NCBI RefSeq assembly: GCF_035958815.1
Contig: NZ_CP108383.1
Coordinates: 3,844,001 to 3,908,000 of the forward strand
Direction: 5' to 3'
Origin: Nocardia sp. NBC_01327
Lineage (GTDB): Bacteria; Actinomycetota; Actinomycetes; Mycobacteriales; Mycobacteriaceae
Length of the DNA: 64,000 nt
Position numbers and translations under genes: made by a program. Under the pieces are notes generated by a model, which was not told the origin of the DNA, searched no databases, and worked only from the letters and a program-made list of their open reading frames with translations. How positions within the stretch are numbered: position 1 is the stretch's first letter; every line of letters begins with the position of its first letter. Positions 11,517-20,440 of the stretch are shown piece after piece.

Positions 11517-11598
11517 GCCCCCGGCATAGCGCAAAAAGCAGGCATCTCTACTACGGCGCTGGAGGCGTAGTGACGACAGAATTCACCCGGGGCATGCG

Positions 11599-12819
11599 GT
11601 GACCCGGGTCATCGTCGGTGTCGGCGGCGGTATCGCCGCATACAAGAGTTGCGCCCTCGTGCGCCGGTTCACCGAAACCGGGCACGAGGTTCGCGTAATT
11701 CCCACCGAGTCGGCATTGAACTTCATCGGTAAGGCCACGTTCGAGGCGCTGTCCGGCCATCCCGTGCACACCGGCGTATTCGCCGACGTGCCCGAGGTGC
11801 CGCATGTGCGACTCGGCCAGGAGGCCGAGCTGATGGTCATCGCTCCCGCGACGGCGGATCTCATGGCGCGTGCCGCTGCCGGCCGCGCGGACGATCTCCT
11901 GACCGCCACACTTCTCACCGCCCGATGTCCCATTCTTTTCGCGCCCGCGATGCACACAGAAATGTGGGAGCACCCCGCGACGGTGGCGAATGTGGCGACC
12001 CTGCGCGCCCGCGGCGCCATGGTCATGGAGCCGGCGCACGGGCGGCTCACCGGATCCGATACCGGCGCAGGCCGTTTGCCGGAGCCGGAGGAGATCTTCA
12101 GCTTCGCCTCGCTGCTGCTCGAGCGCACCGACGCGGTCCCGCGGGATCTCGAAGGCCGTCGCATCATCGTTTCGGCGGGCGGCACGCGTGAGCCGCTCGA
12201 TCCGGTGCGGTTCCTCGGCAATCGCAGTTCCGGCAAGCAGGGCTACGCCATTGCCCGGGTTGCCGCGCAGCGCGGCGCGCATGTGACGCTCATCGCGGGC
12301 AACACCATCGGCCTGGAGCCCCCGGCTTCGGTCGAGGTTGTGCATGTGACCACCGCCGAGCAGTTGAAGGTGGCGGTCGACAAGCACGCCATCGGCTCGG
12401 ACGCGGTGATCATGGCTGCCGCGGTGGCCGATTTCCGGCCTGTGAACGTCGCCGCCGCCAAGATCAAAAAGGGTGCGGACGAACCGAATTCGATCGAATT
12501 GACCAAGACCCCCGACATTCTCGCGGGTCTGGTGCAGTCCCGTCGCGACGGATTGCTGGCGGGCACCGCGATCGTCGGCTTCGCCGCCGAGACCGGTGAC
12601 GAGCACGCCGATGTGCTCACCCATGCCCGGGCCAAACTGGCGCGTAAGGGCTGTGACCTATTGGTGGTCAATGCGGTCGGCGAGGGCAAGGCCTTCGAGG
12701 TCGACCACAACGACGGCTGGCTACTCGGGGCCGACGGCACCGAAATCGCGCTGGACCACGGGTCCAAGGCATTGCTGGCGAGCCGGGTGCTGGATTCGCT
12801 CGGTCCGCTGCTGCGCTGA
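11599..12819 (+). CDS. coaBC: bifunctional phosphopantothenoylcysteine decarboxylase / phosphopantothenate-cysteine ligase
   Basis: 406 residues carrying two steps of coenzyme A synthesis. The N-terminal ~185 residues are the FMN-binding CoaC domain (GVGGGIAAYKSCALVR, and the substrate motif APAMHTEMW). The C-terminal half is CoaB, with GGTREPLDPVRFLGNRSSGKQGYAIA for nucleotide binding and a conserved lysine segment. GTG 11599 is the first start after an in-frame stop. It stands 82 bp after rpoZ, the standard actinobacterial order. Confidence 0.96.
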   Translation: MTRVIVGVGGGIAAYKSCALVRRFTETGHEVRVIPTESALNFIGKATFEALSGHPVHTGVFADVPEVPHVRLGQEAELMVIAPATADLMARAAAGRADDLLTATLLTARCPILFAPAMHTEMWEHPATVANVATLRARGAMVMEPAHGRLTGSDTGAGRLPEPEEIFSFASLLLERTDAVPRDLEGRRIIVSAGGTREPLDPVRFLGNRSSGKQGYAIARVAAQRGAHVTLIAGNTIGLEPPASVEVVHVTTAEQLKVAVDKHAIGSDAVIMAAAVADFRPVNVAAAKIKKGADEPNSIELTKTPDILAGLVQSRRDGLLAGTAIVGFAAETGDEHADVLTHARAKLARKGCDLLVVNAVGEGKAFEVDHNDGWLLGADGTEIALDHGSKALLASRVLDSLGPLLR

Positions 12820-12962
12820 CCGCCGGCTCATGCCCGGCCGAGGGCGACACACCGACAGGGCGGCTCCTGGCTCGGATAGGCAACTGTCTGAGCCACAATA
12901 TTGGCCATCTGGGGACGTCGTTCCCCCGCAGTCGGTGGTTTGGAATAACCTGAGACAAAGGG

Positions 12963-12990
12963 TTGTGCGGTAGCGGGGACGCGCTACTGT
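12963..12990 (+). promoter_or_regulatory. probable metK promoter
   Basis: TTGTGC (12963-12968), a 16-bp spacer and TACTGT (12985-12990) lie 43 bp before the metK start, in a 214-bp gap. I see no SAM riboswitch in the short leader. Confidence 0.4.
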
Positions 12991-13033
12991 CGCAGGCCGA
13001 TACGAGAAACCCGTTGAGGGAGAGGGAACAACT

Positions 13034-14248
<1,215 letters not shown>

Positions 14249-17014
14249 TTGACACACACCGGACCAGCGGCGGGACGCCCCATCGCGCGGGTGCTCCCGC
14301 TGCTGGAACCGGCCCATCTCGACAGGGATTTCGACTACCTCGTTCCCCCCGAGCTGGATGAGATCGCCCAACCGGGCGTTCGCGTTCGAGTGCGATTCTC
14401 CGGCCGTCTCATCGACGGCTATATCCTCGAACGCCTCGAAAAGTCCGACCACACAGGCAGACTCGTGCGCCTGGACCGCGTCGTATCCAGCGAGCGCGTC
14501 CTCACCCCCGAAATCCTCCGCCTGGTCACCGCGGTCGCCGCTCGCTACGCGGGCACCCGCGCCGATGTCCTGCGCCTGGCGATCCCGCCGCGCCACGCGA
14601 AGATCGAGGCCGAGGGCGAGAACGGCTCCAAGAAGGCCACCAAAGCCGCCAAGGCGCGCAAGACCGCCGGAAAACGCGCATCGGATGCGGCGCCGGAGTC
14701 GGCGAACAATGAACCCGTCATGCTCGATGAGCCTGACCCGGAGGACGTTTCGCCGACGTTGGATGCGTCACATGCGCGGATTACGGACATTGCTGTCTCG
14801 GACGGACCGGCCGTCGGTGCGCCGCACCATTCGTACGGGCCGCGCGGTCGAGCCGAGCTGATCGCCGCTCCGTCGACAGGCGAGGGCTTCGGCGCAGCCC
14901 CCGCACAGGTTGCGGACTCCGATGACATCGCGGTGGCGTCCGCAGCGGCCGATGGGCACCCACTCTCCGAGACCGGAATCCACACCGGCACACGGGAGCC
15001 CGGCGCAGCCAGGAACGAGTTCAGCGACGCCGATGCCGCTGCCGACGATTTCGATGCGGGCCAGATCGGCCCAGGCGATCTCGATGCTGTCGAGGGTGCG
15101 GTCGGCGCAGAGGATATCGGTGCGACCGCAGGTGATTTCGGTGCGGTCGGGCGCGAGTTCGGCGTCGGCGACAAGGGGCTGGACGCGGGCGAGTCCGGCT
15201 CAGGTGACGGCGCTGGGGGCGAAAGTACCGGATCGGCGGGCAGGGCCGCCGAGAGCGACCCGGCACCGGATGAGGGTGCCGCGAAGTCGGTTACGGCGCA
15301 GGTGATCCCGGTGGACTACCCGGCGTGGTCCAGGTACGAACACGGTCGATCGTTTCTGGGTGCGCTGGCCGCCGGGCAGGGGCCGCGTGCGGCGTGGCAG
15401 GCATTGCCGGGGGAGGACTGGCCGCGCCGGCTTGCCGAGCTCGCGGCAGTGGTCGTGAAGAGTGGTCGCAGTGCTGTGCTGATGGTTCCCGATCAGCGGG
15501 ATTTGGATCGGGTGCTGACCGAATGCACTGCGCTGGTGGGCGATTCGGCTGTCGGCTTGGCTGCGGGGCTGGGTCCTTCGGCGCGGTACCGGCGCTGGTT
15601 GGCGGCATTGCGGGGAACCGCGAGCATTGTGGTCGGTACTCGGGCCGCGGTCTTCACTCCCATGCAGGATCTCGGTCTCATCGCGATCTGGGATGACGGT
15701 GACGGCACCTACGCCGAACCTCGGTCGCCGTATCCGCATGCGCGGGAGGTGGCGATGCTGCGCGCGCACGAGACCGGCGCCGCCTTCGTCGCCGGTGGTT
15801 TCGCGCGCACCGCCGAGGTCCAGGCCATTGTCGAATCCGGTTGGGCCCATGACCTTCTCGCCGATCGCGGTGTCCTGCGCCAGGTGATGCCGCACATCAG
15901 TGCCCCGGGCGACAGCGATGCCGCACTGGAGCGCGATCCCATCGCGCGAGCCATTCGTATTCCCGGCGTCGCCTTCCTCGCCGCCCGCAAGGCACTGGCG
16001 GCGGGCCAGCCCGTGCTGGTCCAGGTACCCAGGCGCGGCTACATTCCCGCCCTGGCCTGCGCGAAATGCCGTACCCCCGCCCGCTGCCGGCACTGCAACG
16101 GCCCATTGGCCTTGCCGGACACGACATCATCCGACGCCTCGCGCGCCAACGCCGCCGAGGGAAGCGCCCAGGCGGCTCGTCAGCCCTTCGTGGATCGCGG
16201 TGTGGCGATGGGCGTGAGTGTGCCGCGTGGCGGTGCGGAGATGGCGCACAGTCCGGCGTGCCGGTGGTGCGGCATTACCGAGGCGGCATTCCGCTGTGGC
16301 GCTTGTGGTTCGCGCGCGCTGCGGGCGGTGGTGATCGGCGCGGTGCGAACGGCCGAGGAATTGGGGCGCGCGTTCCCCGGTGTGCCGGTGCGTGGTTCCG
16401 GTGGTGCGGCGGTACTGGATTCGGTGCCGGAGGGTCCGCAGGTGGTGGTGTCCACGATCGGGGCCGAGCCCGTGGTGCCCGGTGGATACGCGGTGGCGCT
16501 GCTGCTGGACGGCTGGGCTCTGCTGGGCCGGGCTGATCTGCGTGCAGCGGAGGATGCGTTGCGGCGGTGGATGTCCGCGGCGGCGCTGGTGCGGACCGGT
16601 GGTCAGGTGCTCGTGATGGCCGATCCCGCGATTTCGACGGTGCAGGCGCTGTTGCGGTGGGATCCGGTGGGGCATGCGCAATTCGAATTGGATGAGCGCA
16701 CGCAGGTGCGGTTCCCACCGTCGGTGCGGCTGGCCGCGGTGGACGGCACCACCGATTCGATCGCCGAATTACTCACGGAGGCAAAGCTTCCCGATATGGT
16801 CGAGGTGCTCGGCCCGGTGCCGCTGCCGCCCGGTGCGCGTAAACCCTTCTCCTCGGGCGACAATCCCCCGGAAGTGGAGCGCATGATCCTGCGCGTCGAT
16901 CGCGCGGCGGGCGCGGCGCTCGCGCGGGCACTGAGCGCGGCGCTCGCTGTGCGCAGTACCCACAAGTCGGATGCGCCGCTGCGCGTCCAGATCGACCCCG
17001 TCGATATCGGCTGA
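14249..17014 (+). CDS. priA: PriA-like primosomal protein N' with a large acidic insertion
   Basis: About 921 residues if the TTG at 14249 is used; GTG 14291 (Val15) is an alternative. The N-terminal 3'-DNA-binding domain (ARVLPLLEPAHLDRDFDYLVP) and all eight zinc cysteines (604, 607, 613, 616, 671, 674, 683, 686) are present. As in other actinobacterial PriA, the helicase motifs are degenerate: no Walker A lysine, and DDGDG (482-486) replaces DEEH, so it is probably a replication-restart loader without ATP-driven unwinding. Residues ~122-348 are a low-complexity Asp/Gly/Ala-rich insertion, and 47 extra residues (624-670) split the zinc cysteines. Confidence 0.9.
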   Translation: MTHTGPAAGRPIARVLPLLEPAHLDRDFDYLVPPELDEIAQPGVRVRVRFSGRLIDGYILERLEKSDHTGRLVRLDRVVSSERVLTPEILRLVTAVAARYAGTRADVLRLAIPPRHAKIEAEGENGSKKATKAAKARKTAGKRASDAAPESANNEPVMLDEPDPEDVSPTLDASHARITDIAVSDGPAVGAPHHSYGPRGRAELIAAPSTGEGFGAAPAQVADSDDIAVASAAADGHPLSETGIHTGTREPGAARNEFSDADAAADDFDAGQIGPGDLDAVEGAVGAEDIGATAGDFGAVGREFGVGDKGLDAGESGSGDGAGGESTGSAGRAAESDPAPDEGAAKSVTAQVIPVDYPAWSRYEHGRSFLGALAAGQGPRAAWQALPGEDWPRRLAELAAVVVKSGRSAVLMVPDQRDLDRVLTECTALVGDSAVGLAAGLGPSARYRRWLAALRGTASIVVGTRAAVFTPMQDLGLIAIWDDGDGTYAEPRSPYPHAREVAMLRAHETGAAFVAGGFARTAEVQAIVESGWAHDLLADRGVLRQVMPHISAPGDSDAALERDPIARAIRIPGVAFLAARKALAAGQPVLVQVPRRGYIPALACAKCRTPARCRHCNGPLALPDTTSSDASRANAAEGSAQAARQPFVDRGVAMGVSVPRGGAEMAHSPACRWCGITEAAFRCGACGSRALRAVVIGAVRTAEELGRAFPGVPVRGSGGAAVLDSVPEGPQVVVSTIGAEPVVPGGYAVALLLDGWALLGRADLRAAEDALRRWMSAAALVRTGGQVLVMADPAISTVQALLRWDPVGHAQFELDERTQVRFPPSVRLAAVDGTTDSIAELLTEAKLPDMVEVLGPVPLPPGARKPFSSGDNPPEVERMILRVDRAAGAALARALSAALAVRSTHKSDAPLRVQIDPVDIG

Positions 17015-17034
17015 TCGACCCCGTCGATATCGGC
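16990..17034. repeat. perfect 22-bp direct repeat at the 3' end of priA
   Basis: The same 22 bp occur at 16990-17011 and 17013-17034, one base apart (period 23). The priA stop TGA (17012-17014) sits at the junction. It looks like a recent slippage duplication. Confidence 0.85.
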
Positions 17035-17115
17035 CGAGTGCGGCGGGTCCATTGTGATTCTTCACGACACTGTGAATTCCGCTGTGCCGCAGCAAAAGTC
17101 CTGTCGATAGTCGTA

Positions 17116-17556
17116 TCAGTCGCCCGTGATCTCCTGGCGCGGCAGGGCGGCCAGGGTGCTCAGGGCATTGAGGAATCCCTGCCGGTCGGCCGCGGGCAGT
17201 CTGTCCAGCAACCGATTCTCCCGAGCCTGGATATCGGCCTGCGTCGCGTCCCGCAACCGCCGCCCCGCCGGAGTCAGGGTGAGCACCCGGGCTCGGCGGT
17301 CGGCGGGGTCCGGATCGCGTTCGATCAGGCCACGCTCCTGCAGATCGTCCAGCACCGCGATGATGCGGGTCTTGTCCGCGCCGATCTCCTGTGCGAGGAC
17401 ACCCTGTCCGCGTGCGGGCCCCTCGTGCAGGTGCAGCAGCACGACATACGCCCACATGCTCAGACCGTGCGCATCGAGGACCGGCTGCTCGGCCGCCATC
17501 AGTGCACGGGCGAGCGGCGCGAGCATCGCTGCCAGATCCGGGCGGTGTGTCGTCAT
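17116..17556 (-). CDS. MarR-family transcriptional regulator
   Basis: 146 residues from ATG 17556. Winged-helix MarR fold: YVVLLHLHEGPARGQGVLAQEIGADKTRIIAVLDDLQERGLIERDPDPADRRARVLTLTPAG covers the helix-turn-helix and the wing with the DxRxR signature. It lies 10 nt behind the small protein ending at 17567 on the same strand, so the two are probably one transcript and the regulator likely controls that transcript. The ligand is unknown. Confidence 0.88.
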   Translation of the reverse strand: MTTHRPDLAAMLAPLARALMAAEQPVLDAHGLSMWAYVVLLHLHEGPARGQGVLAQEIGADKTRIIAVLDDLQERGLIERDPDPADRRARVLTLTPAGRRLRDATQADIQARENRLLDRLPAADRQGFLNALSTLAALPRQEITGD

Positions 17557-17566
17557 GCGGACAAGA

Positions 17567-17998
17567 TTATGCGGCCCTCCGGTGTGGTTGCTCGATGGTG
17601 TCGCCCGCGCGGGTGAGAACTTCGTCCGGATCGAAGTGCTCCGCCCGCCACGAGTCGACGCCGATGCCGACCCGCCCGCGCCAGGCTCGCACGATCTCGG
17701 TGTGCACGGGCCAGCGCACGAAGCGCCGCATATCCTGCTCCGACTCCCAGACCGAGATGGATCCACCGCGTCGCTCGGCGGGCCTGCCCCACAGCCAGAG
17801 TCCGACCGCGCCCTGCATGACCGGCCAGGTGCGGCCCAGTTCGAAGCCGGTTTCGTAGATCGTGCGGGCCTCCTCGTCCGATTCCGCCAGGAAGTCCGTC
17901 ACGCTGACGAACACCTCCCCGGAAATGTCGTGGTGCGGGCCGGGATTCCACGGCATCAGGACGGTGCCTTCGGAGAAGGGTGCTGATTTAATACGCAT
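17567..17998 (-). CDS. small alpha/beta-barrel-like (ABM-type) hypothetical protein
   Basis: 143 residues. I do not recognise a firm family. The pattern of strand segments (GEVFVSVTDF, AVGLWLWG, GGSISVWESEQDMRRFVRWPVHTEIVRAW) resembles dimeric alpha/beta-barrel monooxygenase-like proteins, in which a helix follows the SVWES strand. It is first in a two-gene unit with the MarR gene, which fits an inducible detoxification enzyme, but this is inference. ATG 17998 has a TATCGT box 6 nt upstream and no ribosome binding site. Confidence 0.65.
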   Translation of the reverse strand: MRIKSAPFSEGTVLMPWNPGPHHDISGEVFVSVTDFLAESDEEARTIYETGFELGRTWPVMQGAVGLWLWGRPAERRGGSISVWESEQDMRRFVRWPVHTEIVRAWRGRVGIGVDSWRAEHFDPDEVLTRAGDTIEQPHRRAA

Positions 17999-18004
17999 GA
18001 ACAG

Positions 18005-18010
18005 ACGATA
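18005..18010 (-). promoter_or_regulatory. leaderless -10 box of the small-protein/MarR unit
   Basis: On the minus strand TATCGT (18010 to 18005) is followed by 6 nt and ATG 17998. Two direct ACGCTT repeats lie just upstream and may belong to the MarR operator. Confidence 0.5.
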
Positions 18011-18049
18011 AGCGTAAGCGTACTAAATCTGCAATGGCCGATTTCCTCT

Positions 18050-18895
18050 TCAGCGGAAGGCGCCGATGACGTACCTCGCCCAGTCGGCGTAGCTGGTCGC
18101 CGGCCGGCCGAGCACGCGTTCGACATCAGGGCTCACCGTCTGCTCCTCCGGAGTCGGTTCGCCGAGGATCAGAAGTGTGTGATCCACAACGGATTCCGGC
18201 ATGAACCGGAGCATGTTGGACCGGGCCTGGTCCGATGTCAGTTCGACAAATCGCAGCGGCTCGCCGAAGGCCGCCGCCACCGCCTCGGCCTGTTCGCGCG
18301 GCGTGATGACCGCCGGGCCGGTCAGTGTGTACACCTGCCCGTTGTGCCCGTCCTCCCTGAGTGCGGCCGCCACCACTGCGGCGATATCGAACGGCGCCAC
18401 CACCGGCAGTCCGATATCGCCGAACGGCGCCGGGATCATCCGGCCGGTGCGCACCGGTTCGATCCAGGCGAAGGTATTGCTGGCGAACCCGCCGGGGCGC
18501 ACCGCTGTCCACTTCAGATCCGAAGCCGCCAGGGCCTTTTCGAACGCGATCGTCCTGGCGTACGCCGGACTTTCGGGCCGCGTCACCGCGCCCTGCGACG
18601 ACAGGAACACCACCCGCCGAATGCCCTGTGCGGCAACGGTGTCGAGCAGTTCCTCCGGATCCGGCCCGGTCACCAGCTGCTCGCCGGTAATGAGCAGGAA
18701 CAGCGTATCCGCCCCGGTCACCGCCGTCGCGAGGCTATCGAGATCGCCCAAATCGCCGCGGCGATGCTCGACACCCTCCGGTAGATCCACCGGCTTCTCG
18801 CCCCGCGATACGGCGATGACCTTCTCGCCCGCTTCGGTGAGCAGTCGCACCACAACACTGCCGACATTGCCCGTTGCGCCGGTTACCACGATCAT
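18050..18895 (-). CDS. NmrA-like NAD(P)-binding reductase
   Basis: 281 residues. Atypical short-chain dehydrogenase: MIVVTGATGNVGSVVVRLL is a Rossmann dinucleotide loop (GATGNVG), followed by ADTLFLLITGEQ and RRVVFLSSQGAV. The catalytic YxxxK of classical SDRs is replaced by YARTIAFEKAL, as in NmrA/quinone-reductase-like members. ATG 18895 has AGGAG at 8 nt; GTG 18904 is too close to that site. It is divergent from a TetR regulator with shared operators, so it is probably the repressed target, responding to a quinone or other electrophile. Confidence 0.88.
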   Translation of the reverse strand: MIVVTGATGNVGSVVVRLLTEAGEKVIAVSRGEKPVDLPEGVEHRRGDLGDLDSLATAVTGADTLFLLITGEQLVTGPDPEELLDTVAAQGIRRVVFLSSQGAVTRPESPAYARTIAFEKALAASDLKWTAVRPGGFASNTFAWIEPVRTGRMIPAPFGDIGLPVVAPFDIAAVVAAALREDGHNGQVYTLTGPAVITPREQAEAVAAAFGEPLRFVELTSDQARSNMLRFMPESVVDHTLLILGEPTPEEQTVSPDVERVLGRPATSYADWARYVIGAFR

Positions 18896-18911
18896 GTGTC
18901 TCACTCCTGAG

Positions 18912-18927
18912 TTAGTTGGCTGACTAA
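18912..18927. promoter_or_regulatory. TetR operator O1
   Basis: TTAGT-N6-ACTAA palindrome at 18912-18927, between the divergent NmrA-like and TetR genes. Its 16-bp core differs from O2 at only two spacer bases. Confidence 0.75.
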
Positions 18928-18960
18928 GAAGAACCGTAGACCATCTCTCGGCAGGTTGTC

Positions 18961-18966
18961 TATAGT
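18961..18966 (+). promoter_or_regulatory. leaderless -10 box of the TetR gene
   Basis: TATAGT followed by 7 nt and ATG 18974. It overlaps operator O2, so bound repressor would block polymerase directly. Confidence 0.65.
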
Positions 18967-18983
18967 TAGTTGTATGACTAACT
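18964..18983. promoter_or_regulatory. TetR operator O2 covering the start codon
   Basis: AGTTAGT (18964-18970) and ACTAACT (18977-18983) are perfect 7-bp arms around a 6-bp spacer containing the ATG (18974-18976). The centre is 54 bp from that of O1, about five helical turns. Confidence 0.8.
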
Positions 18984-19546
18984 CAGTGGCTCGCGGAGCG
19001 GGGAAGCGGGAGCGCCTGGCCGATGCGGCCGCCAAGGTATTCCACGAGCAGGGCGTGGAGAAAACGACCATCGCCGATATCGCGCGGGTCGCGGAGGTTC
19101 CCGTGGGGAACGTCTACTACTACTTCAAGACCAAGGATCAGCTGGTCCAGGCGGCGATCGGCGCGCATGCGCGCAGCCTGCACGAGATCCTCCCGGCGCT
19201 GGAGCAGCTGGAGGCCCCGGCCGAGCGTCTCGAGGCGCTGGTGCAGGGCTGGGTGGGGCAGCGTGATCTCGCCGCCCGATTCGGCTGTCCCTCCGGCACT
19301 CTCGCGACCGAGCTGGACAAGCGCGCCGACGGGCTCGACCGGGAAATGGCGGCGGTGATGGGGGAGCTGCTGACCTGGATCGAGCGGCAGTTCGCGGCCA
19401 TGGGGCGCGCGGACGCCCGGGAGCTCGCGGTCGCCCTGCTGGCCTCGTATCAGGGAATCTCGCTGCTCACCAATACTTTCCGTGATCCGGACATGATGGC
19501 GGCGGAGGGTGCGCGACTACAGCGATGGATCGGCTCGCTGGCGTGA
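18974..19546 (+). CDS. TetR-family transcriptional regulator
   Basis: 190 residues from ATG 18974. The N-terminal helix-turn-helix is clear (TTIADIARVAEVPVGNVYYYFKTKDQLVQAAI, residues ~35-67); the C-terminal ligand domain is alpha-helical and includes a CPSGTLATELDKR segment seen in the TetR_C_16/YcdC-like group. The start lies inside its own operator. It most likely represses itself and the divergent NmrA-like reductase. An upstream in-frame start at 18956 is incompatible with the promoter position. Confidence 0.93.
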   Translation: MTNSVARGAGKRERLADAAAKVFHEQGVEKTTIADIARVAEVPVGNVYYYFKTKDQLVQAAIGAHARSLHEILPALEQLEAPAERLEALVQGWVGQRDLAARFGCPSGTLATELDKRADGLDREMAAVMGELLTWIERQFAAMGRADARELAVALLASYQGISLLTNTFRDPDMMAAEGARLQRWIGSLA

Positions 19547-19553
19547 GCGCCGC

Positions 19554-20354
19554 TCAGCGATGTGCCGGCTGCGCCGCGCGCACACTCCAGCGGCCGTCCT
19601 CGCGCACGATTCGCACCGGGTGATCGAAAGCGGCACTGATGTATTCGGTGGTCACCACGTCATCGACGGTGCCGCTCACCAGCGCTTGCCCGTCGCGCAG
19701 CAGCATGGCGTGGGTGGTGCCCGGCGGCAGCTCCTCGAGGTGGTGCGTCACCAGCACCGAGGCCAGCTCCGGATGCGCGCGCTGCAGGATGTCGAGCCGT
19801 TCCAGAAGTTGTTCGCGCCCAGCGAGATCCAGGCCGGTCGCCGGTTCGTCGAGCAGCAGCAGGCGCGGATTGGGCATGAGCGCCCGGGCGATGAGCGCGC
19901 GCCCGCGCTGCCCCTGCGACAGGATCGGCCAGGGTGCGTCGTGGCGGTGCGAGAGCCCGAGCAGCTCGATCAGGCGCTCGGCCTCGGCGAACTGCTCGGC
20001 GGACGGCTGCCAGCGCGGCACCAGCTCGGCGGTATTGGTGATCCCGGTGAGCACGACCTCGTGCACCGTGAGCGGGCTGCGCGGCGCATGACGCGGGTCG
20101 ACATGCCCGATGGCGGTGCGCAATTCGCGCATATCGACGCGACCGAGTCGTTTGCCGAGCACCTCGACCGTGCCCCGGGTGGGATGTTCGAAGGCCCCGA
20201 GCATGCGCAGCAGAGTCGTCTTGCCCGCACCGTTCGGCCCCAGCAGCGCCCAGTGCTCACCCGACCGTACCGTGAGTGAAACCGCTTGCAGGAGAGCGTT
20301 TCCGTCCCGCACGACATCGACCGCATCGACCTGGAGCACCGGGAAGTCGTTCAT
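19554..20354 (-). CDS. stand-alone ABC transporter ATP-binding protein
   Basis: 266 residues. Complete ATPase: Walker A GPNGAGKTT (39-47), signature LSQGQ (145-149), Walker B LLLLDEP (166-172) and the switch histidine in VTHH. No permease or binding-protein gene is next to it, so the partner is encoded elsewhere or it belongs to the soluble YlmA-like group; the substrate is unknown. ATG 20354 has TATCGT 6 nt upstream (leaderless). It is divergent from a HAD gene across a palindrome. Confidence 0.9.
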   Translation of the reverse strand: MNDFPVLQVDAVDVVRDGNALLQAVSLTVRSGEHWALLGPNGAGKTTLLRMLGAFEHPTRGTVEVLGKRLGRVDMRELRTAIGHVDPRHAPRSPLTVHEVVLTGITNTAELVPRWQPSAEQFAEAERLIELLGLSHRHDAPWPILSQGQRGRALIARALMPNPRLLLLDEPATGLDLAGREQLLERLDILQRAHPELASVLVTHHLEELPPGTTHAMLLRDGQALVSGTVDDVVTTEYISAAFDHPVRIVREDGRWSVRAAQPAHR

Positions 20355-20360
20355 ACGCCC

Positions 20361-20366
20361 ACGATA
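20361..20366 (-). promoter_or_regulatory. leaderless -10 box of the ABC ATPase gene
   Basis: Minus-strand TATCGT (20366 to 20361), 6 nt, then ATG 20354; no ribosome binding site. Confidence 0.5.
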
Positions 20367-20369
20367 GCA

Positions 20370-20392
20370 ACTCCTCAGACAAGTTGAGGAGT
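20370..20392. promoter_or_regulatory. palindrome between the ABC ATPase and HAD genes
   Basis: Perfect 8-bp arms ACTCCTCA (20370-20377) and TGAGGAGT (20385-20392) with a 7-nt centre. It lies just upstream of the ABC -10 box and about 36 bp upstream of the HAD -10 box, as expected of a shared operator. Confidence 0.6.
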
Positions 20393-20428
20393 GGTTTTGA
20401 GCACAGAAATAGCTGAAAATCTGCTGTG

Positions 20429-20434
20429 TAGTCT
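20429..20434 (+). promoter_or_regulatory. leaderless -10 box of the HAD gene
   Basis: TAGTCT, 6 nt, then ATG 20441; no Shine-Dalgarno sequence. Confidence 0.5.
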
Positions 20435-20440
20435 GGCGAT

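Noticed and set aside
12894..13033. SAM riboswitch ahead of metK
   Set aside because: The leader after the probable promoter is about 40 nt, too short, and shows no conserved SAM-I core.
15660..15710. PriA as an inactivated, decaying helicase
   Set aside because: Loss of Walker motifs is a lineage feature of actinobacterial PriA; the zinc cysteines and DNA-binding region are intact.
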